From: JBGPJM01 sp041485385
Lineage (GTDB): Bacteria; Planctomycetota; Phycisphaerae; Phycisphaerales; UBA1924
Direction: 5' to 3'
DNA length: 9,449 nucleotides
NCBI GenBank assembly: GCA_041485385.1
Contig: JBGPJM010000197.1
Coordinates: 1 to 9,449, forward strand
Shown here: positions 1-9,057 of the stretch, in pieces
Layout: every line of letters begins with the position of its first letter
Position numbering within the stretch: position 1 is the stretch's first letter
Made by a program: the position numbers and the translations under genes
The notes under the pieces: generated by a model
Databases searched by the model: none
Seen by the model: only the letters and a program-made list of their open reading frames with translations
Told to the model about the DNA's origin: nothing

Positions 1-14
1 AACCTGCCCTGTTT

Positions 15-94
15 TTCTCGTCCTTTCCCCGCCCTTCTCTGCTTTTCTCAAAAACTCTCGACCCTTCTCAACATCTCTCGATCCTTCTCGTCCC
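15..94. repeat. Degenerate 10-bp tandem repeat, about 8 units
   Basis: Cutting the sequence every 10 bases from position 15 aligns eight units: TTCTCGTCCT, TTCCCCGCCC, TTCTCTGCTT, TTCTCAAAAA, CTCTCGACCC, TTCTCAACAT, CTCTCGATCC, TTCTCGTCCC. The consensus is about YTCTCGNCCC. TTCTC occurs exactly at 15, 35, 45, 65 and 85, and CTCTC at 55 and 75, so the phase never slips. Units 5-6 and 7-8 are also a better-conserved 20-bp pair (55-74 and 75-94). The period is close to one helical turn. Function is unknown. Confidence 0.75.
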
Positions 95-123
95 CTGTTC
101 CCCACAGCCCTCTTCTCTTCTGC

Positions 124-158
124 TCACTGCTTACTGCTCACTGATCACTTTTCACGTC
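124..158. repeat. 7-bp tandem repeat (TCACTGC-like), 5 units
   Basis: Five consecutive heptamers can be read without a phase slip: TCACTGC, TTACTGC, TCACTGA, TCACTTT, TCACGTC. A sixth, weaker unit (CTTCTGC) may precede them at 117-123. Intergenic heptamer arrays of this kind are known as short tandemly repeated repetitive sequences in filamentous cyanobacteria. The resemblance is in form and does not by itself imply relatedness. Confidence 0.7.
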
Positions 159-190
159 CCCCAGTCCCCCAGTCCCTCCCCCCAATCCCC
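158..190. repeat. 8-bp CCCCCAGT repeat and C-run tract (minus-strand G-quadruplex motif)
   Basis: Two perfect CCCCCAGT units (158-165 and 166-173) are followed by CCC, T, CCCCCC, AAT and CCCC. Read on the minus strand this gives five runs of at least three G separated by loops of one to three bases. That satisfies the standard G-quadruplex pattern, and the C-rich strand could form an i-motif. The last base of the preceding heptamer array overlaps the first C here. Confidence 0.65.
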
Positions 191-241
191 TCCAAATGCT
201 ACCTAGGCAGCCAACACCCCCAATCCCTAGTATCGCCCCGA

Positions 242-1222
242 GTGACGTCTCGTGCGGTCATTATCGGCGGCGGCGCGGTGGGGTCGCACCTGGCGGCGTC
301 GCTCCGCCCCGGCTTGCCGCTCCTGGTCATCGATCGCGCCGAACGCGTCCGCGCCGCCTTCAGCGCGCGGGGGGTCGAGGCCGCGTCGCCGCTGGTCGAT
401 CCCGACCGGCGCCCCGCCTCCGAGCCGCCGCTCTTCCGGCGCGGCGACGTCGCGATCCTGGCCACCTCCGCCGCGACGGCCTCGCTCGCCGCCATCACCG
501 TGCCGTCGTGGGTCCCCATCGTCTGCGTCACCAACGGCCTCACCCCGGACCTCGCGGCGGCGCGCCCCGGCTCGCTCTCCTACGGCGTGGTCGAGTTCGC
601 CGTCTCATCCAGCGCGCCGGGAGGATCCGCCCGCACGCGCACCGGGTGGCTCACCCTGCAGCGCCGGAGCCCGGGCGACGCCACCGCCTGGCTCGCCGCG
701 GCCCTGAACCCGCGCCTCCAGCGGGCCCGCCTCACCGACGACATCGACGCCCACCGGCACGGCAAGCTGATGCTCAACGCGAGCCTGGACCCGGTGGCGG
801 CCATCATCGGCGGAGCGATCGGCGACGTCTTCCGCCGGCCGGAGAGCCTGCGGGCCTTCCGGGCCCTGCTCGGCGAGGCCCTCGACGTCGCCCGCGCCGC
901 GCGCTGGCGCCTGCGCGCGGTGCAGGGCGTGCGCCCGGACGTGCTGTCGGCGATCTTCTCCACGCCGCTGGTGCGTGTCAACGCCGCGCGCGCCGCGGCG
1001 TGGCAGGCCCGGGCCGTGGTCAGCACGCTCGCCCGCGAGCTCGGGCGCGGCGAGCTGGGCGAGGCCGACCACCTCTGCGGCGCCATCGCCAGCGAGGGCG
1101 CGAGGGTGGGCGTCCCGACGCCGGCGCACGACCGCGCGATGGAGGTGCTGCGCCGGATCGCCGGCGCGCCGGGTTGCACCGGCGGGCGCCCGGAGTTCGC
1201 GAGGGAGCTGGTGCAGTGCTGA
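242..1222 (+). CDS. Ketopantoate reductase family oxidoreductase (PanE/ApbA-like)
   Basis: A 326-residue cytoplasmic NAD(P)-dependent oxidoreductase, slightly longer than E. coli PanE (303). The family's best-known reaction reduces 2-dehydropantoate to pantoate with NADPH in pantothenate and coenzyme A synthesis. The N-terminal Rossmann loop GGGAVGS is at residues 9-15, and TNGL at 97-100 matches the family's conserved QNG motif. The C-terminal helical domain has the expected catalytic lysine, K175, and N179 in GKLMLN. A late S261 and E274 (in GEAD) correspond to the substrate-binding serine and glutamate. The position equivalent to E. coli N184 is an aspartate (D183), so the substrate may differ and I do not assign the panE symbol. 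The GTG start at 242 places the Rossmann motif normally. No Shine-Dalgarno is visible, and no ATG in this frame gives a better start. It converges on the next gene with a 66-base gap. Confidence 0.85.
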   Translation: MTSRAVIIGGGAVGSHLAASLRPGLPLLVIDRAERVRAAFSARGVEAASPLVDPDRRPASEPPLFRRGDVAILATSAATASLAAITVPSWVPIVCVTNGLTPDLAAARPGSLSYGVVEFAVSSSAPGGSARTRTGWLTLQRRSPGDATAWLAAALNPRLQRARLTDDIDAHRHGKLMLNASLDPVAAIIGGAIGDVFRRPESLRAFRALLGEALDVARAARWRLRAVQGVRPDVLSAIFSTPLVRVNAARAAAWQARAVVSTLARELGRGELGEADHLCGAIASEGARVGVPTPAHDRAMEVLRRIAGAPGCTGGRPEFARELVQC

Positions 1223-1234
1223 AACGGGGCGCGA

Positions 1235-1255
1235 GGGTGGGTGAGGGAGGGGGGG
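1235..1255 (+). other. G-quadruplex motif between convergent genes
   Basis: Four G-runs (1235-1237, 1239-1241, 1245-1247, 1249-1255) are separated by loops of 1, 3 and 1 bases, which is a very tight canonical quadruplex pattern. It begins 13 bases after the stop of the oxidoreductase gene, in the 66-base gap before the convergent epimerase stop. It would appear as RNA in the 3' untranslated region of the plus-strand transcript, and as a C-rich segment in the opposing one. No hairpin plus U-tract terminator is present in the gap, so the motif could contribute to transcription ending or pausing. That role is inferred. Confidence 0.6.
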
Positions 1256-1288
1256 CGAGGTGAGCGCGATCGCCACGACCGCCGTGTC

Positions 1289-2311
1289 TCATCGGGGTGC
1301 GCCGGCTCCGCGGACCAGCGCCCGGGCGCCCCCGATCTCCGCCACCCACGCCCGCAGGTCGGCCAGGCCCTCCTCGAGCCCGACGTGCGCGTGGTACCCC
1401 AGCTCGCCCGCGGCGCGGGTGCTCCTGATGCTCCGCGAGGTGATCGCGGCCCGGACGGCGAAGTACGCCAGCGGCACCGGCAGTCGCAACGCCGACAGAG
1501 TGTGGTCCAGCATCCACGCCGCGGGCTCGGCCAGGATCCTGGGGACACGGAGGAATCGCGGACGGACGCCCGCGGCCTCGAGCTGCCGAGCCATGAACTC
1601 GCGCGACGCGGTTCGAAAGGAGTCCGTGATGAAATACGCCCGCCCCGGCGCCGCGGGGGCGGTGAGCGCCGCGAGCATGGCGCCCGCCAGGTTTTCGATG
1701 TGGGTTGTCGCTTCGAGATTGGTCCCATCGCCGCACGCGGGCACGCCCACGGGCGAGAGCGCCAGCCGGACCATGATCGGAAGGATCGTCGTATCGCCGC
1801 GTCCCCACACCACCGCGGGGCGCAGGCTGGTGACCTCAAGCCCCGCAGCACTGTTCGCCGCCAGCGCGAGGCGTTCGGCCTCGGCCTTCGTCGCCGAGTA
1901 CGGATCGATGTACCGTCGCGGGTACGGCCACGATTCGTCCACGTCCACGAAATCGCGCCCGTCGAAGAGAACGGCCTGCGAGGCGATATTCACCACACGG
2001 CGCAGGCCGGCGGCTTTGGCGGCGGCGAGCACGTTGCGGGTGCCCTCGATGTGCACCGCGCGGAAGGTCCGCCAGGACGCGGGCCGCGGAACGCCCGCGG
2101 CGTGCAGCGCGGCGTCGCACCCCTCTGCCGCGCGGGCCACCGCCGCGGGGTCCAGGAGGTCGCCCGGGACGATGGTGGCTCCCAGCGCCTCAAGGGCCTT
2201 CGCGCGGGCGGGGGAGCGGGCGAGGATGACCACGGAATCGCCGCGGGCCAGCAGCCGCCTGGCGCCGACGCCGCCGATGAACCCGGTGCCGCCTGTGATC
2301 ATGACGTGCAT
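1289..2311 (-). CDS. NAD-dependent epimerase/dehydratase (3-beta-HSD-like extended SDR)
   Basis: A 340-residue extended short-chain dehydrogenase/reductase. The N-terminal nucleotide-binding loop TGGTGFIGG is at residues 6-14, followed by an acidic GDLLD segment at 50-54. The catalytic set is visible: S111 in NIASQA and the Y138-x3-K142 pair in YSATK. RPAVVWGRGD at 164-173 and HIENLAGAM near 204-212 match the 3-beta-hydroxysteroid dehydrogenase/sterol decarboxylase branch, which oxidises a ring or chain hydroxyl using NAD+. Sugar-nucleotide epimerases are close relatives, so the substrate cannot be named. The protein appears soluble, though the stretch near 250-290 is fairly hydrophobic. The ATG at 2311 lies directly before the Rossmann motif; no good Shine-Dalgarno precedes it. 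It sits 39 bases after the ATPase stop, consistent with being the last gene of the minus-strand operon. Confidence 0.85.
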   Translation of the reverse strand: MHVMITGGTGFIGGVGARRLLARGDSVVILARSPARAKALEALGATIVPGDLLDPAAVARAAEGCDAALHAAGVPRPASWRTFRAVHIEGTRNVLAAAKAAGLRRVVNIASQAVLFDGRDFVDVDESWPYPRRYIDPYSATKAEAERLALAANSAAGLEVTSLRPAVVWGRGDTTILPIMVRLALSPVGVPACGDGTNLEATTHIENLAGAMLAALTAPAAPGRAYFITDSFRTASREFMARQLEAAGVRPRFLRVPRILAEPAAWMLDHTLSALRLPVPLAYFAVRAAITSRSIRSTRAAGELGYHAHVGLEEGLADLRAWVAEIGGARALVRGAGAPR

Positions 2312-2350
2312 GGCGCGGACTCTAGACGGCCAACCCCGGGGCCGACGGTC

Positions 2351-5068
<2,718 letters not shown>

Positions 5069-5071
<3 letters not shown>

Positions 5072-5083
5072 GACATGACTCCC
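5069..5083 (-). promoter_or_regulatory. Shine-Dalgarno and putative ATC start of the ATPase gene
   Basis: On the minus strand GGGAG lies at 5083-5079 and an in-frame ATC at 5071-5069, with a 7-base spacer, which is ideal for initiation. Between the ppsA stop and the conserved N-terminus no ATG, GTG or TTG occurs in the ATPase frame. The only ATG (5076-5074) is in the wrong frame and only two bases from the GGGAG. A CTG at 5056 is in frame but lacks a comparable ribosome site. A one-base assembly error that puts the ATG in frame is the main alternative. Confidence 0.5.
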
Positions 5084-5150
5084 AGGCGGGCGCGGGCGGT
5101 CGCTCCGCCGGATGGGCCGCGCGCCACCCGCCCGAGTTCGATGAAATCGG

Positions 5151-7655
5151 CTACGTTCGGAGGGCGCGGGGGATACCGGGGGCCAGCGTATGTTCGTCCG
5201 CGGCTCCGAGCCTGGCCACCGCGAGCATACGCGCCACGCGGGGCAGGGAATCGGGGTTGAGCGACATCGAGTCGATGCCGATCGAGGCGAGCCAATCGGC
5301 AAACTCCGGGAAGTTGCTCGGCGCCTCGCCGCAGATCCCCACCTTCCGGCCCTTGCGATGCGCCCGCTCGATCACGGTCTCGATCATCCGCTTGACACCC
5401 GGGTCGCGCTCGTCGAACAGGTGCGCGAGCAGGTCCGAGTCACGATCGACGCCGAGCGTGAGCTGGGTGAGATCGTTGGAGCCGATCGAGAACCCGTCGA
5501 ACAGGTCGCTGAACTCCTCGGCGAGGATCACGTTGTTGGGGATCTCGCACATCACGTAGACCTGCATCCCGTTGTCGCCGCGGCACAGGCCGTGGCCGGC
5601 CATCTCCGCCAGCACGCGCCGGCCCTCCTCCAGCGTGCGGCAGAAGGGGATCATGACGATGACGTTCGTCAGGCCCATGTCGTCGCGGACTCGCCGGATC
5701 GCCGCGCACTCCAGCGCAAAGCCCTCGCGGTACCGTTCGTCGTAGTATCGCGAGGCGCCGCGGAACCCGATCATCGGGTTCTCCTCGTGCGGTTCGAAGG
5801 CGCCGCCGCCGAGCAGCCCGGCGTACTCATTGGTCTTGAAGTCGCTGAAGCGAACGATCACCGGGCGCGGGTGGAACGCGGCGGCGATCTGCGCCACGCC
5901 GCTGGCGAGGCGGTCGATGAAGAACCCGGTCAGCGACGGGAACGCAGCGCTGCGCCGGCGGATCTCCGCCCGCACCGCGGGGTCGGGGACTCGCTCCGGA
6001 TGGACCAGCGCCATCGGATGCACGCCGATCCAGTTGGAGACAAGGAACTCGATGCGCATCAGCCCGACCCCCGCCGACGGCAACTGGCACAGGCGGAACG
6101 CCCGGCCGGGGTCGGCCAGGTTCAGCATGAGCGGCACACGAGTCGGAGGGAGCGACGTCGGGTCGATCTCCTCTCGCTCGAACGGCACCGCGCCATCGTA
6201 GACCTTGCCGACGTCCCCCTCCGCGCAGGACACGGTGATCGACTGGCCGTCGCGCAATGCCTCGGTCGCGTGGCCCGTTCCCACCACGCACGGCAGGCCC
6301 ATCTCGCGCGAGACAATCGCCGCGTGGCAGGTGCGCCCGCCCCGGTCGGTCACCACCGCGGCGGCCCTGCGCAGCACCGGTTCCCAGTCCGGGTCGGTCA
6401 TCCCCGCCACCAGCACCTCGCCGTCGCGGAATGTATGCAGGTCGTCCGTCGTCCTCACGATGTGTGCCGGCCCGCCGCCGACGCGGTCGCCTACGCTCTT
6501 GCCCGTCAGGATGGCCGTGGCCTTCGCCTTGAGACGGAAGACCTCGAGCTTCGCGCCCGCGGCGCGGCGCGAGTGCACTGTCTCGGGGCGGGCCTGAAGG
6601 ATGAACAACGCTCCCGTTCGTCCGTCCTTGGCCCATTCCAGGTCCATCGGCACGTCCTTCCCCGCGCGCCGCGAGTAATGGTCCTCCACCAGCATCGCCC
6701 AGCGCGCCAGCGTCAGCGCCTCCTCATCGGTCAGGACGAACCGCCCCCGCTCCGCCGCAGGAACGGGCACCTCGCGGACGCTCCGCGTCGCCCGCAGGCC
6801 CTCGTCGGCGTAGACGAGCTTGATCAGCTTGTCGCCGAGTTCTTTGCGGATGACCGAGCGAAAGCCCGCCGCGGCGGTCCGCTTGTGCACCCAGAACTCG
6901 TCGGGGCTGACGCGCCCCTGCACCACCGTTTCCCCCAGCCCCCAGGCCCCGTCGATCAGCACGACGCCCCGGAAGCCTGTCTCCGTATCCAGCGTGAACA
7001 TCGTCCCCGCGCAAGCCAGGTCGCTGCGGACCATCCGCTGCACGCCCACCGAGAGCGCCACGGCGCGGTGCTCGAACCCGTTCTGGACCCGGTAGACGAT
7101 GGCGCGGTCGGTGAAGAGCGAGGCCATGCACGCCCGTACCGCGGCATCCAGGGCCTCCACGCCGCGGACGTTCAGGTAGGTTTCCTGCTGACCGGCGAAG
7201 GAGGCCGTCGGGAGATCCTCGGCCGTAGCGCTGGACCGCACCGCGACATCGATGCCTCCCTTGCCGCTCGGCTCGCCCCTTCCCCCTGTCTCGTGGTCTG
7301 CCCCGCCGGCGGCGTCGGACAGCCCGGCGAGGGCGTCCACGATCTGCGCCCGGACCGCCGTCGGCAGCGGCGCTGCCGCGATCTTCTCACGGATCGCGCC
7401 CGCCACCGCCGCCAGGGCCCGCGTGTCCTCCACGTCGAGGTCCCCGAGCCGCCCATACACCCATTCTTCGAGCCCTGCTTGACGCAGGTGGAGCCGGAAT
7501 GCCTCGGCGGTAATGGCGAATCCGTCCGGCACGCGCACCCCGAGCGGAACCAGCTCGCGGATCATCTCGCCCAACGAGGCGTTCTTTCCGCCGACGGTCG
7601 GCACATCTCCGATGCCGATGTTTCGAAACGGCAGCACATACGGCGCCGGGTCCAT
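5151..7655 (-). CDS. ppsA: Phosphoenolpyruvate synthase
   Basis: An 834-residue cytoplasmic enzyme that converts pyruvate, ATP and water to phosphoenolpyruvate, AMP and phosphate, the entry step to gluconeogenesis from C3 compounds. The N-terminal ATP-grasp domain shows VGGKNASLGEM (21-31), RSSATAEDLP (140-149), FAGQQETYLNV (153-163) and ILQARPETV (352-360). The central swivelling domain carries GGRTCHAA (439-446) with catalytic H444. The C-terminal TIM barrel has VRFSDFKTNEYAGLLGG (601-617), NPMIGFRG (626-633), CEIPNN (703-708), GSNDLTQLTLGVDRDS (725-740) and GICGEAP (773-779) with catalytic C775. All key residues are intact, and the VDRDS segment and FRG loop favour PpsA over pyruvate phosphate dikinase. 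It is longer than E. coli PpsA (792) owing to a glycine-rich insert at about 115-136 and a C-terminal tail. The ATG at 7655 fits family N-termini, but no close Shine-Dalgarno is seen. It is the first gene of the minus-strand run. Confidence 0.96.
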   Translation of the reverse strand: MDPAPYVLPFRNIGIGDVPTVGGKNASLGEMIRELVPLGVRVPDGFAITAEAFRLHLRQAGLEEWVYGRLGDLDVEDTRALAAVAGAIREKIAAAPLPTAVRAQIVDALAGLSDAAGGADHETGGRGEPSGKGGIDVAVRSSATAEDLPTASFAGQQETYLNVRGVEALDAAVRACMASLFTDRAIVYRVQNGFEHRAVALSVGVQRMVRSDLACAGTMFTLDTETGFRGVVLIDGAWGLGETVVQGRVSPDEFWVHKRTAAAGFRSVIRKELGDKLIKLVYADEGLRATRSVREVPVPAAERGRFVLTDEEALTLARWAMLVEDHYSRRAGKDVPMDLEWAKDGRTGALFILQARPETVHSRRAAGAKLEVFRLKAKATAILTGKSVGDRVGGGPAHIVRTTDDLHTFRDGEVLVAGMTDPDWEPVLRRAAAVVTDRGGRTCHAAIVSREMGLPCVVGTGHATEALRDGQSITVSCAEGDVGKVYDGAVPFEREEIDPTSLPPTRVPLMLNLADPGRAFRLCQLPSAGVGLMRIEFLVSNWIGVHPMALVHPERVPDPAVRAEIRRRSAAFPSLTGFFIDRLASGVAQIAAAFHPRPVIVRFSDFKTNEYAGLLGGGAFEPHEENPMIGFRGASRYYDERYREGFALECAAIRRVRDDMGLTNVIVMIPFCRTLEEGRRVLAEMAGHGLCRGDNGMQVYVMCEIPNNVILAEEFSDLFDGFSIGSNDLTQLTLGVDRDSDLLAHLFDERDPGVKRMIETVIERAHRKGRKVGICGEAPSNFPEFADWLASIGIDSMSLNPDSLPRVARMLAVARLGAADEHTLAPGIPRALRT

Positions 7656-7877
7656 GTCGAACGGTTGACGGCCTGTTCTCCGCTCTCCACGGGGAAACTT
7701 CCTTCATTGTCGGAACGGGGCTCGCCGGTCTCGGGCCGGTTGATAGCGCAGGTCCAGGCGAATGTCCTCGGCGAGGGGCGCCGGATCGGCCTCCGTTCGC
7801 CACGCTCCCGGTTCCAGCCGGCGTGGGCTGGCGCGGAAGGGGGCGGCATGCCCCGGCAGATGAGGGAACTTTCCGCG

Positions 7878-7906
7878 TTGAGCCGTTACGCCACAAGCGA
7901 CATGAT
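7878..7906 (+). promoter_or_regulatory. Candidate sigma-70 promoter
   Basis: TTGAGC (7878-7883, 4 of 6 matches to the -35 consensus) and CATGAT (7901-7906, 4 of 6 matches to the -10) are separated by exactly 17 bases. The predicted transcript would start near 7912-7914, about 40 bases before the ATG at 7952. A shifted -10 reading, ATTAAT at 7905-7910, is possible but would have a 21-base spacer. Confidence 0.4.
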
Positions 7907-7911
7907 TAATC

Positions 7912-7934
7912 GCGTGTGCATTGTGAAGACACGC
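7912..7934 (+). promoter_or_regulatory. Inverted repeat at the predicted transcript start
   Basis: GCGTGT (7912-7917) and ACACGC (7929-7934) are perfect reverse complements separated by 11 bases. The element lies between the candidate -10 and the Shine-Dalgarno. It could be a dimeric repressor operator, or a 6-bp stem at the 5' end of the mRNA just ahead of the ribosome site. Neither use can be decided from sequence alone. Confidence 0.35.
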
Positions 7935-7951
7935 CGGTTCGGAGGCTGACA

Positions 7952-8401
7952 ATGAAGATTATCGTCCGCCCGCTCGCGGACCCGGCGCACGAGATCGACG
8001 TGACGAACCGGCTTGTCTCAGCTATCGCCGACGAGTTGTGGCGGGTGTGCGGTGGGAACCAGCAGTTGAACTGGCTGGAGGCCGAGTTGCATCTTCAGGA
8101 AATTGTCGCGCAGGCATCGCGGGAGGCGCAGCAGGCCGAGGTGTTCTTCGTCGCGGAGGACTCGGCGCCGCCGGCGGGGACCGCGCAGCGTGTTTCCGAG
8201 GGACGCGCGCGGCGCACGGTGGGAGCCGTTCCCAGCAACCGAGCAAGGGGCGGCGCGCCCAAGGCGGGCGGCCGGCGCGGGGGGGCCCGCGAGGCAGCGG
8301 CCTCGCCGGATCGTCACCGCGGCGGCGCGCGTGGCACCGGCACGACCTGCACGACCTGCCCGGCAGCAAAGGAACCGCCTGCACGCCACGCCCGGCGATA
8401 G
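7952..8401 (+). CDS. DUF2934-like protein with basic low-complexity tail
   Basis: A 149-residue protein of unknown function. Residues about 19-53 form a helical segment with ADELWRVCGG and NWLEAELHL, closely resembling the (D/N)WLxAExxL signature of DUF2934, which is also present in the gene at 9125. From about residue 70 the sequence becomes Gly/Ala/Arg-rich and strongly basic, probably disordered, and ends with a TTCTTC segment containing a CxxC pair (C133 and C136). Third-position GC stays high to the stop, so the tail is probably translated, but a frameshift near 8150-8250 cannot be excluded. The ATG at 7952 is chosen over the upstream ATG at 7916 because GGAGG (7941-7945) stands 6 bases before it, and because MKIIVRPLADP looks like a true N-terminus. 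A basic tail could bind nucleic acid; this is speculation. Confidence 0.7.
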   Translation: MKIIVRPLADPAHEIDVTNRLVSAIADELWRVCGGNQQLNWLEAELHLQEIVAQASREAQQAEVFFVAEDSAPPAGTAQRVSEGRARRTVGAVPSNRARGGAPKAGGRRGGAREAAASPDRHRGGARGTGTTCTTCPAAKEPPARHARR

Positions 8402-8571
8402 GGAGCGTGTATCTCCGGTGATCCCGGGGGCGGTGAAACGGATTGCGGAGCGTTTGGAGCCGATCGGCCCAGTGAGCGATGTGCACGTGAGCCTCTACCA
8501 CAGGAATGAGCGGCGGCAATGGCAATGCTGAGACCCAGCGCCCTCCGGCCCGCCGGAACGGAGACCCGACC
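8402..8571 (+). other. Intergenic gap with small ORF and hairpin before the CBS gene
   Basis: This 170-base gap holds two things worth noting. A GTG-started frame (8418-8531, 37 codons before the stop) encodes a peptide containing VKRIAERLEPIGPVSDVHVS, with fairly high third-position GC; it may be a small gene or a remnant, and I recognise no family. Just upstream of the CBS gene, TCCGG (8544-8548) and CCGGA (8553-8557) form a 5-bp stem with a 4-base loop, ending two bases before the Shine-Dalgarno GGAG (8560-8563). No promoter or rho-independent terminator is evident. Confidence 0.3.
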
Positions 8572-9057
8572 ATGACCGCGATCAAGACCGAACTGAAGGC
8601 CAGGGACGTGATGACCGCCGACCCGGTGTGCGTGGAGCCCTCGACAGGTATCCGTGAGCTGGCCAGGACGCTCGAGGAGCACGAGATCTCCGGCGCGCCG
8701 GTCGTGGACCAACAGGGGAGAGTCGTCGGGGTCGTGTCCAAGACGGACCTGATCCGTCGTTGCTCGGAGGGAAGCGCCAACGTTGAACCGGCGTATCTCT
8801 TCGAGGTCCTCTTTGAACAGGCGGGCGAAGACGAAGAGGATGGGCCGGCGAACCAGGAGGTCATCCCCGAGCCCGTCATCTGCGTCGAGGACTTCATGAC
8901 GGAAGACCCTGTGATGGTCTCGCCGGAGGCCTCGGCGGCGATGGTCGCGAAGCTGATGTTCGAGGGGCGGATCCACCGCGTCATCGTGGCCGACGAGGCG
9001 AAGTTCCCGCTCGGGATCATCACGAGCCTGGATCTGTTGGGCGTCTTCTCGCAGTGA
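8572..9057 (+). CDS. Stand-alone CBS-pair protein
   Basis: A 161-residue cytoplasmic protein made almost entirely of two CBS domains (a Bateman module). CBS1 covers about residues 10-65, with VMTADPVCVEP at its start and GVVSKTDLI at its end. CBS2 covers about 105-160, with FMTEDPVMVSPEA and GIITSLDLLGVF. The S/T-x-x-D motifs in SKTD and TSLD are typical of residues that contact adenosine ribose. The linker (about 75-100) is unusually acidic (GEDEEDG). CBS pairs of this size bind AMP, ATP, NAD or similar ligands and act as energy sensors; the partner is unknown. An in-frame ATG at 8506 exists, but the ATG at 8572 is preferred because GGAG (8560-8563) lies 8 bases upstream and the domain begins soon after. 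It resembles mycobacterial Hrp1 in size and layout. Confidence 0.88.
   Translation: MTAIKTELKARDVMTADPVCVEPSTGIRELARTLEEHEISGAPVVDQQGRVVGVVSKTDLIRRCSEGSANVEPAYLFEVLFEQAGEDEEDGPANQEVIPEPVICVEDFMTEDPVMVSPEASAAMVAKLMFEGRIHRVIVADEAKFPLGIITSLDLLGVFSQ

Larger units (their letters stand above)
1..241. other. Non-coding pyrimidine-rich left flank
   Basis: This stretch holds no convincing gene. It is strongly biased to C and T on the plus strand and poor in G, unlike the GC-rich genes that follow. It consists of three different short-period repeats in series, listed separately, followed by about 50 bases of C-rich sequence containing further CCCCAAT-like words near 181-190 and 217-224. No clear sigma-70 promoter or Shine-Dalgarno was found ahead of the gene at 242, so how that gene is transcribed and translated is not evident. 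The gene upstream of the window is not visible. Confidence 0.7.
7656..7951. promoter_or_regulatory. Divergent intergenic promoter region
   Basis: This 296-base gap separates the divergent ppsA and DUF2934-like genes and must contain both promoters. No credible gene was found here; the open frames are GC-driven and overlap ppsA. A plausible promoter for the rightward gene is listed separately. For ppsA I could not identify a convincing -35/-10 pair on the minus strand. Base composition drops toward AT near 7895-7928, as expected for a control region. Confidence 0.6.

Noticed and set aside
15..173. CRISPR array
   Set aside because: The periods are 10, 7 and 8 bases with no unique spacers and no cas genes nearby, so these are short tandem repeats.
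196..1263. An ATG-started 355-codon frame covering the oxidoreductase gene
   Set aside because: It is an out-of-frame Arg/Pro/Gly-rich translation; the frame starting at 242 carries the Rossmann and catalytic motifs.
1223..1288. Rho-independent terminator between the convergent genes
   Set aside because: Only a GCGATCGC palindrome and the G-rich tract are present; there is no stem followed by a T-run on either strand.
5072..5302. N-terminal extension of the ATPase frame to an ATG at 5302
   Set aside because: The extra 77 residues overlap the ppsA C-terminus, are Pro/Arg/Ser-rich and do not resemble ATPase N-termini.
5190..7949. A 919-codon open frame on the plus strand, antisense to ppsA
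   Set aside because: It is the complement of a gene with all PEP synthase motifs intact; the translated sequence has no recognisable domain.
7656..7951. DosR-type operator in the divergent promoter region
   Set aside because: No GGGACT...AGTCCC palindrome was found, so the dormancy-cassette idea rests on gene content only.
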